From assembly GCA_036478895.1 (NCBI GenBank), contig JAZGEV010000036.1:1-10684 (forward strand): a DNA stretch of 10,684 bases, written 5' to 3'. A program made the position numbers and the translations under genes. The notes under the pieces were generated by a model that saw only the letters and a program-made list of their open reading frames with translations, was not told the DNA's origin and did no database searches. The stretch is from S010-17 sp036478895 (GTDB lineage: Bacteria; Bacteroidota; Bacteroidia; Flavobacteriales; Flavobacteriaceae). Below are positions 5,777-10,684 of the stretch, piece by piece; the stretch's first letter is position 1, and each line of letters begins with the position of its first letter.

Positions 5777-6862
5777 TTATATTCGCACACGCTTTACACG
5801 CTGAGAAATCAACGTCAATAATTCATATGGAATGGTGTTTATCTTAACTGCCATATTTTCAATCATCTGTTGCGAATTAAATAGAACAACCTCATCGCCT
5901 TCATTACAATCAATAGCTGTAATATCAATCATAAGCATATCCATACACACATTGCCAACAATTTTTGCTTTTCTATTATTGATAATAACATAACCATTGC
6001 CATTGCCTAATTTTCTACTAATACCATCTGCATGACCAATAGCAATGGTTGCTATTTTTATTTTCTTATCAGATAAAAACGCTCTATTATAACCCACAGA
6101 ATCTCCTTTATTAAGATGATGAATTTGAGAAATAACCGATTTTAATGTTAACGCATTCTGTAAATTTTCATTGTTAGCATTGTCAAAACCCAACATGCCA
6201 ATACCAAGGCGTACCATATCAAACTCAGCATCGGGATAATTTATAATTCCCGATGTATTTGATAAATGAAAAATAGGCGCGTAATTTAATAATGATAAAG
6301 CTGTTTTTTGAATGTTTTTAAAAATTGATATTTGCTTTAAAGTAAAGGTTTCATCCACTATCTCGTCACTTTCTGCAAGGTGAGAGAATATTGTAGCAAT
6401 CATAACCGATGCCTCTTTATTTATTATATCAATAACCGATGCTACGTCATTTTCACCAAATCCCAATCGATTTAAACCCGTATTAAATTTAAGATGTATT
6501 GGGTAATCCTTGTTTTTAGTTTGTTTAATAACAGTTAAAAACTCACATAAAATAAAATTAGAATAAATATTTGGCTCTAACGAATAGTCAACCAATGTTT
6601 TTAAATTATCTTTTTGCGGATGTAAAACAATAATAGGTAATGAAATTCCAGCATTTCTTAAAGAAACACCTTCATCAGTATATGCAACAGCTAAATAATC
6701 AACAGATTTTTTCTGTAAAATTTGAGCTAATAAAACACTATCGCTTCCATAACCAAAAGCTTTGACCACAGCTACTATTTTTGTTGTAGAATGCAATTTT
6801 GATTTAAAATAAGTGATGTTATGAATAACAGCTTCTGCATTAATTTCTAAAACTGCATTCAT
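5777..6862 (-). CDS. alr: Alanine racemase
   Basis: Alr is a cytoplasmic PLP enzyme that interconverts L- and D-alanine and supplies D-Ala for peptidoglycan. The 361 residues are the family length. The PLP-binding lysine is K34 in VVKAFGYGSD, within the N-terminal barrel. The second catalytic base is Y258 in VGYNRAF. The C-terminal beta domain carries IGHADGISR (most homologs have Y in place of this H) and VGNVCMDMLMID. It stands alone, whereas many Bacteroidota carry a fused MurF-Alr protein; whether this genome also has the fusion cannot be seen here. The ATG lies 14 bases after the tdk stop, so it is probably transcribed from the tdk promoter. No terminator lies between alr and mscL. Confidence 0.95.
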   Translation of the reverse strand: MNAVLEINAEAVIHNITYFKSKLHSTTKIVAVVKAFGYGSDSVLLAQILQKKSVDYLAVAYTDEGVSLRNAGISLPIIVLHPQKDNLKTLVDYSLEPNIYSNFILCEFLTVIKQTKNKDYPIHLKFNTGLNRLGFGENDVASVIDIINKEASVMIATIFSHLAESDEIVDETFTLKQISIFKNIQKTALSLLNYAPIFHLSNTSGIINYPDAEFDMVRLGIGMLGFDNANNENLQNALTLKSVISQIHHLNKGDSVGYNRAFLSDKKIKIATIAIGHADGISRKLGNGNGYVIINNRKAKIVGNVCMDMLMIDITAIDCNEGDEVVLFNSQQMIENMAVKINTIPYELLTLISQRVKRVRI

Positions 6863-6876
6863 TATTCTATCAATTA

Positions 6877-7614
6877 TTAATCGTTATTCTTTACAGAATC
6901 ATGTGGAATTAAATGTGCAATAACTTCAATATCATTGATTTCTTTAGACGATTTTGTATAAAAGTCTTTTAGTTTTGTTGAATTATCGTTTAAATGCTCT
7001 TGAAGATTGTTTTTTTTTTCCATAGTATTCTTTGGTTGGTTATTTACAGCCGCATAATATGCAGATCTGCTTAATGGTTGATATTCTTGTGTTTCGCCAA
7101 GTACGACTAACTCGTCATTTTCTATAGTTCTATGACTATAATGTGCCAAGTTTCCAGTTTTTACACAAACTGCATGAACTTTAGTCACATATTCTGCCGT
7201 TGCCATTAATGATGGCATTGGTCCAAATGGATTTCCTTTAAAGTCCATATCCAATCCAGCAACGATAACTCTAATGCCTCTATTGGCTAAATCATTACAA
7301 ACTTTAACAATACCTTCATCAAAAAATTGCGCTTCATCAATACCTACAACTTTAACATCATCTGCCAAAATTCGAATATGTTCCGATGAAGGCACAGGTG
7401 TAGAACGAATTTCATTTGCATCATGAGATACTACTTTTTCATCTGCATAACGCGTGTCAATTGTTGGCTTAAAAATCTCAACTCTCTGTTTAGCAAATTG
7501 AGCACGTTTCAAACGACGGATTAATTCTTCGGTCTTACCCGAGAACATAGATCCACAAATTACTTCTATCCATCCGAATTGTTCTGTATGATTTACTGTA
7601 TTTTCAAGAAACAT
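6877..7614 (-). CDS. tdk: Thymidine kinase (type II) with long C-terminal tail
   Basis: Thymidine kinase phosphorylates thymidine with ATP to dTMP in the salvage pathway and works as a cytoplasmic tetramer. The P-loop GSMFSGKT is at 21-28, the Walker B/catalytic motif DEAQF at 93-97 (E94 the likely base), and the substrate lasso region ends with YQPLSRSAYY at 178-187. The zinc ribbon of the family is degenerate: C150 remains in CVKTG, but the partner of the usual CxxC pair is replaced, and no C-terminal Cys/His pair follows. The conserved core ends near 190. A further 55 polar, lysine- and asparagine-rich residues (191-245) follow, making the protein longer than the usual 190-215 residues. 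It is the first gene of a tdk-alr pair, with a promoter about 60 bases upstream. Confidence 0.93.
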   Translation of the reverse strand: MFLENTVNHTEQFGWIEVICGSMFSGKTEELIRRLKRAQFAKQRVEIFKPTIDTRYADEKVVSHDANEIRSTPVPSSEHIRILADDVKVVGIDEAQFFDEGIVKVCNDLANRGIRVIVAGLDMDFKGNPFGPMPSLMATAEYVTKVHAVCVKTGNLAHYSHRTIENDELVVLGETQEYQPLSRSAYYAAVNNQPKNTMEKKNNLQEHLNDNSTKLKDFYTKSSKEINDIEVIAHLIPHDSVKNND

Positions 7615-7672
7615 TTTGTATTTTTATCGCGTATTAATGAATTAGTATTTTTACTTGGGTTTTTTACGTAAG

Positions 7673-7680
7673 CAAATTTA
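7673..7680 (-). promoter_or_regulatory. -7 promoter element of tdk-alr
   Basis: The minus strand reads TAAATTTG, a perfect TAnnTTTG match, predicting a start of transcription near 7668 and a leader of about 53 bases. The -33 region is A/T runs without a clear TTG. The same 106-base gap must also hold the promoter of the divergent gene at 7721, for which I found no good -7 element. Confidence 0.5.
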
Positions 7681-7720
7681 TTAAAAAAAAGGAATTATTT
7701 TTAATATTACTCATCAACTT

Positions 7721-8596
7721 ATGCACAAAAAATTAGAAGCCGAATTAATAAGTCTTGCTCATCAAATTTTACAGATGAAAAATAAAGACGACGTTGCCCA
7801 ATTACGCAACAAAGCAAGAGATGTTTATGAAAAATTATCGTTGTTAACTTTTGTTGATAATTATTTTTTAACAACACCAAATAGTTTAGAAAATAAGGAA
7901 GCTATTTTAAAAAAATTAGAAAATTTAGAAGGATTAAAAAATACTATTGTTGAAAAACCTGTTAAAGTTGAACAGAAAATTGTTGAGAAAACACCGCAAG
8001 AAAAAACTGTAATTAAAGAAGACAATACAAAGGAAGAATCGAGCAAGTTAGTAGAAAAAACAGTATCTGCCATTAATGCTGAAGCTACAAGTATTGCTAA
8101 GAAAATTCAAGATCAACAGCCTTTAGAGAGCCATGCAGATAGACTGTCACCAAGAAAAACGCTAGAGGAAGAAATGAAAGATTCAATTCCTGCTGATGTT
8201 GCAGCAAATATGTTTGAAAAAGCAGATAGACTTGAAAAACAGTTAGAAAACCAATCATTAAAAACAACATCAATACCAGATTTACCAAAAGTAAACATTG
8301 CCAAAAAAATAGCAGAACCTTCTGCACCAAAATCAATTGAAAAAACATCATTAAACGATCAAATATTTAAACAAAAATTACAAATTGGTTTAAATGATCG
8401 TATTGCATTTGTAAAACATTTATTTAACTTTAGCCAAGAAGATTTTAATAGAGTTTTATCGCAAATCAATTCTTTTGAAACAGAAGCCGAATGTGTTAAT
8501 TTCATAAACACTTCCGTAAAACCAGAATATAATTGGAATAATAAGGAAGATTATGAGGAACGATTCATGAGCTTAATTGAGCGTAAATTTTCTTAG
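7721..8596 (+). CDS. Conserved-looking protein of unknown function
   Basis: This 291-residue protein is not one I can name, though its ends look like those of a hypothetical protein seen across Flavobacteriaceae. It has three parts. Residues 1-55 are helical (LEAELISLAHQILQMK, then LRNKARDVYEKLSLLTFVDNYF). Residues 75-205 are a charged, lysine- and glutamate-rich stretch, probably disordered or coiled-coil. Residues 215-291 form a compact helical C-terminal domain (LNDRIAFVKHLFNFSQEDFNRVL and ECVNFI, with YNWNNKEDYEERFMSLIERKF at the end). It has no signal peptide, membrane segment or cysteine cluster, so it should be a cytoplasmic protein, perhaps a scaffold or adaptor. The ABC permease gene begins 12 bases after its stop, so the two are likely cotranscribed. 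No convincing promoter is visible. The ATG at 7721 is the first in frame. Confidence 0.75.
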   Translation: MHKKLEAELISLAHQILQMKNKDDVAQLRNKARDVYEKLSLLTFVDNYFLTTPNSLENKEAILKKLENLEGLKNTIVEKPVKVEQKIVEKTPQEKTVIKEDNTKEESSKLVEKTVSAINAEATSIAKKIQDQQPLESHADRLSPRKTLEEEMKDSIPADVAANMFEKADRLEKQLENQSLKTTSIPDLPKVNIAKKIAEPSAPKSIEKTSLNDQIFKQKLQIGLNDRIAFVKHLFNFSQEDFNRVLSQINSFETEAECVNFINTSVKPEYNWNNKEDYEERFMSLIERKFS

Positions 8597-8608
8597 GAAT
8601 TTATTAAT

Positions 8609-9694
8609 TTGACAACAACATCCACATCATTAAGTAAACTTGCGCTAAAAAAATTTAAAAAAAATAAATTAGGCAAGCTTAGTTTTTGGTACATTATATT
8701 ATGCGGTATAATTGCCGTTTTTTCTTATGTGTTTGCACCCGATAATTCGCCAAATGCAAATACCATGCATTTAGAAATTCACACCAAAAAACCCTTGTTT
8801 AAAACACCAATGTTATTGGAACAAAAATCCACTAAAACAAAACAGTCTTTTGTAAATAAACTGTTTTTTGGTAATAAAAATACGCCTTTAGAAACACCAA
8901 TTAATAGTTATGTGCAAAGTGGAGACACCTTAAAAATGGCTTTGTATTCCGAAACTGGACAAATCGCCAAACAACAACAGATTGTATTGCCAAGAAAAAA
9001 TAGTCCTTATAAAATTGAAAATAGAACCTTCATATTAGGAACCGATAAATATGGTAGAGATTTACTAAGTCGCTTGTTAATAGGCACACGAATATCTTTT
9101 TTTATTGGCTTTATTGCTGTTTTTATTTCTCTTGTCATCGGTATTTCAATTGGCTCAATTGCTGGTTATTTTGGTGGTAAAATTGATACTTTTATAATGT
9201 GGCTAATTAATGTTACGTGGTCAATTCCAACATTATTAATGGTTATTGCTATAACACTAGCACTTGGCAAAGGTTATTGGCAAGTATTTATTGCCGTTGG
9301 TTTAACAATGTGGGTAGAAGTTGCCAGAGTTGTTCGTGGTCAAATTATAAGTGTAAAAAAACAACAATATGTAGAAGCAGCTAATGCACTTGGATATTCA
9401 AATTTCAAAATCATCAGTAAGCACATTCTACTCAATATTATGGGACCCGTAATTGTGATCTCTGCAGCGAATTTTGCTGCCGCAATTCTTATAGAAAGTG
9501 GATTAAGCTTTTTGGGTGTAGGAGCACAACCACCAACACCATCTTGGGGCGGCATGATAAAAGATCATTATAATTACATTATTTTAGGAAAGGCCTATTT
9601 AGCAATAATTCCAGGTGTAGCAATTATGAGTTTAGTCATGGCATTCATGTTAATTGGTAATGCTTTGCGTGATGCTTTGGATGTAAAAAATTAA
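8609..9694 (+). CDS. ABC transporter permease, DppC/OppC type
   Basis: This is an inner-membrane permease subunit of a peptide/nickel-type ABC importer. It has an OppC-like N-terminus (LALKKFKKNKLGKLSFWYIIL, first membrane segment about 25-43). A polar insert (about 50-135) lies between this and the permease core, making the protein 361 residues against about 300 for DppC. The core opens with GTDKYGRDLLSRLL at 144-157. It carries several membrane segments, the EAA loop EAANALGYSNFKIISKHIL at 256-274 that docks the ATPase, and SGLSFLGVGAQPPTPSWG near 300-317. The start is TTG at 8609: no ATG or GTG lies between the upstream stop TAG and this codon, and a GGA overlapping the stop, 10 bases away, could serve as a weak ribosome binding site. 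The partner permease, ATPases and binding protein are not in this window. The substrate cannot be told; oligopeptide is the default guess. Confidence 0.88.
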   Translation: MTTTSTSLSKLALKKFKKNKLGKLSFWYIILCGIIAVFSYVFAPDNSPNANTMHLEIHTKKPLFKTPMLLEQKSTKTKQSFVNKLFFGNKNTPLETPINSYVQSGDTLKMALYSETGQIAKQQQIVLPRKNSPYKIENRTFILGTDKYGRDLLSRLLIGTRISFFIGFIAVFISLVIGISIGSIAGYFGGKIDTFIMWLINVTWSIPTLLMVIAITLALGKGYWQVFIAVGLTMWVEVARVVRGQIISVKKQQYVEAANALGYSNFKIISKHILLNIMGPVIVISAANFAAAILIESGLSFLGVGAQPPTPSWGGMIKDHYNYIILGKAYLAIIPGVAIMSLVMAFMLIGNALRDALDVKN

Positions 9695-9734
9695 CCAAAA
9701 CCTTAAACGTTCCCTCACTTCCAAAATCTCTATG

Positions 9735-9742
9735 TATCTTTG
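9735..9742 (+). promoter_or_regulatory. -7 promoter element of tilS
   Basis: TATCTTTG matches TAnnTTTG perfectly and is followed by TGTGATATTATG. Transcription should start near 9749, giving a leader of about 22 bases. No clear -33 TTG is present. This suggests tilS has its own promoter and is not only read through from the permease gene. Confidence 0.55.
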
Positions 9743-9751
9743 TGTGATATT

Positions 9752-9769
9752 ATGAATTTTATGCAATAA
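9752..9769 (+). CDS. Possible five-codon leader minicistron (MNFMQ)
   Basis: ATG AAT TTT ATG CAA TAA lies just after the predicted start of transcription and ends one base before the tilS ATG. It could couple translation to tilS, or be chance in AT-rich DNA. Confidence 0.15.
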   Translation: MNFMQ

Positions 9770-9770
9770 A

Positions 9771-10684
9771 ATGTTAGCTAATTTTAAAAAACATATCGAA
9801 TTAAAATTCCCTTTTTTAAAGGAATCAAAACTATTAGTGACCGTTTCAGGCGGCATTGATTCGGTTGTATTACTCCATTTATTATATCAATTAGATTATT
9901 CTATTGTAATTACACATTGTAATTTTTGCTTACGCGAAAAAGAATCAGATATCGATGAAGTTTTCGTGAAAAATTTAGCTTCAAAATTGGAAGTGCCTTT
10001 TTTTACAAAACGTTTTTCAACCGAAAAATATGCATCAAACCATAAATTATCCATACAAGAAGCAGCTCGTAATTTACGTTATCAATGGTTTAGTACACTT
10101 GCAAAAGAACAAAAATGCCATGCTATTTTAACGGCGCATAACTTAAATGATAATTTAGAAACTTTTTTAATTAATTTCTCGCGAGGCACTGGTTTAAAAG
10201 GGTTAATCGGAATACCACAAATCAACAAAAATATTAATAGACCATTAATGGCATTCTCTCGAAAAGAAATTACTGCCTTTGCTAATGAAAATAACATTGA
10301 GTGGCGAGAAGATAAATCTAATGCAAATACAAAATACACACGTAATAAAATACGCCATTCTATAATTCCTGTTTTAGAAGAACTCAATCCTAATTTATTG
10401 GTATCTTTTAAACAAACTTTAGAAAATTTACAAGGAAGTCAACAAATAGTTGAAAGTCAAATTTTAGATTTTAAGCAGCAAATAGAAGTCGAAAATCCAT
10501 CTGTCAGTTTAAACTCTGAAGAGAACACGAAAAAATTCAATGTAAAAAAATTTAAAAACCTAAAAAATCCAAAAGCATACATTCACGCAATTTTTGCACC
10601 ATATAATTTTACCAATTTTAATGATATTGTAGGATTGTTAAGTGCGCAAAGTGGGAAACAATTATTTTCAAAAACACATCGGTT
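9771..10684 (+). CDS. tilS: tRNA(Ile)-lysidine synthetase TilS (3' end missing)
   Basis: TilS attaches lysine to C34 of the tRNA-Ile with anticodon CAU, using ATP, so that it reads AUA codons; the gene is normally essential. The frame is open from ATG 9771 to the window edge, giving 304 residues of an expected 430 or so. The PP-loop ATPase motif SGGIDS is at 26-31, followed by THCNFCLREKESD, SIQEAARNLRYQWF and HNLNDNLET at 123-131, then FSRGTGLKGLIGIP, REDKSN and TRNKIRH. The first aspartate of the usual HxxDDxxET motif is N126 here, while D127, E130 and T131 are kept. The part beyond about 220 should be the tRNA-binding C-terminal region. The ATG at 9771 sits just before the conserved N-terminus and follows its own promoter. 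Confidence 0.95.
   Translation, partial: MLANFKKHIELKFPFLKESKLLVTVSGGIDSVVLLHLLYQLDYSIVITHCNFCLREKESDIDEVFVKNLASKLEVPFFTKRFSTEKYASNHKLSIQEAARNLRYQWFSTLAKEQKCHAILTAHNLNDNLETFLINFSRGTGLKGLIGIPQINKNINRPLMAFSRKEITAFANENNIEWREDKSNANTKYTRNKIRHSIIPVLEELNPNLLVSFKQTLENLQGSQQIVESQILDFKQQIEVENPSVSLNSEENTKKFNVKKFKNLKNPKAYIHAIFAPYNFTNFNDIVGLLSAQSGKQLFSKTHR

Noticed and set aside
7861..8351. Three minus-strand ORFs (7861-8073, 8097-8351, 8113-8304) under the unknown gene
   Set aside because: They overlap each other and the longer plus-strand frame, and their leucine/phenylalanine-rich products are typical of antisense translation of lysine/glutamate-rich coding DNA.
9340..9856. Minus-strand ORFs 9340-9555 and 9650-9856
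   Set aside because: They are shadows of the permease and tilS frames with no independent support.
10082..10387. 101-codon minus-strand ORF
   Set aside because: It lies opposite the conserved PP-loop enzyme frame of tilS, which runs off the window edge.

Overview
The window looks like chromosomal DNA of a Bacteroidota bacterium, most likely a marine-type member of the Flavobacteriaceae. The DNA is strongly AT-rich. Several gene starts are preceded by the Bacteroidota sigma-A -7 element TAnnTTTG, and Shine-Dalgarno sequences are weak or absent. One protein carries a type IX secretion (T9SS) C-terminal sorting domain, and another has a lipoprotein signal with acidic residues after the cysteine. 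The content is mainly housekeeping. I see no mobile element, phage, CRISPR array, rRNA or tRNA gene.

Left part (1-2965): a truncated DUF3109-type cysteine-rich protein (minus strand) and a small lipoprotein gene (minus strand) are separated by a clear terminator. A divergent promoter region containing a perfect GGGGA/TCCCC dyad separates the lipoprotein from a marC-hemW pair on the plus strand. HemW has no ATG, GTG or TTG upstream of its radical-SAM cysteines, so it must start at a rare codon (ATT, ATC or ATA) directly after the in-frame stop of marC. An automatic caller would begin it at a TTG inside the gene and lose the iron-sulfur site.

Middle part (2966-5312): a monocistronic 551-residue secreted protein has a signal peptide, three extracellular modules and a T9SS sorting domain, and ends at a strong terminator. 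A gap of about 400 bases follows, with only a doubtful 43-codon ORF.

Right-middle part (5313-7614, all minus strand): tdk (thymidine kinase with an unusual tail) and alr (alanine racemase) form a tight pair. mscL (mechanosensitive channel) lies downstream with its own promoter and terminator.

Right part (7615-10684, plus strand): a 291-residue protein of unknown function is followed after 12 bases by a DppC/OppC-like ABC permease that starts with TTG. Then comes tilS (tRNA-Ile lysidine synthetase), cut off by the window edge, with its own promoter and a five-codon minicistron just upstream.

I did not find a convincing new multi-gene system. The best leads are the non-canonical hemW start, the secreted protein with a GHFH module, the unknown protein paired with an ABC permease, and the lipoprotein/marC dyad operator.
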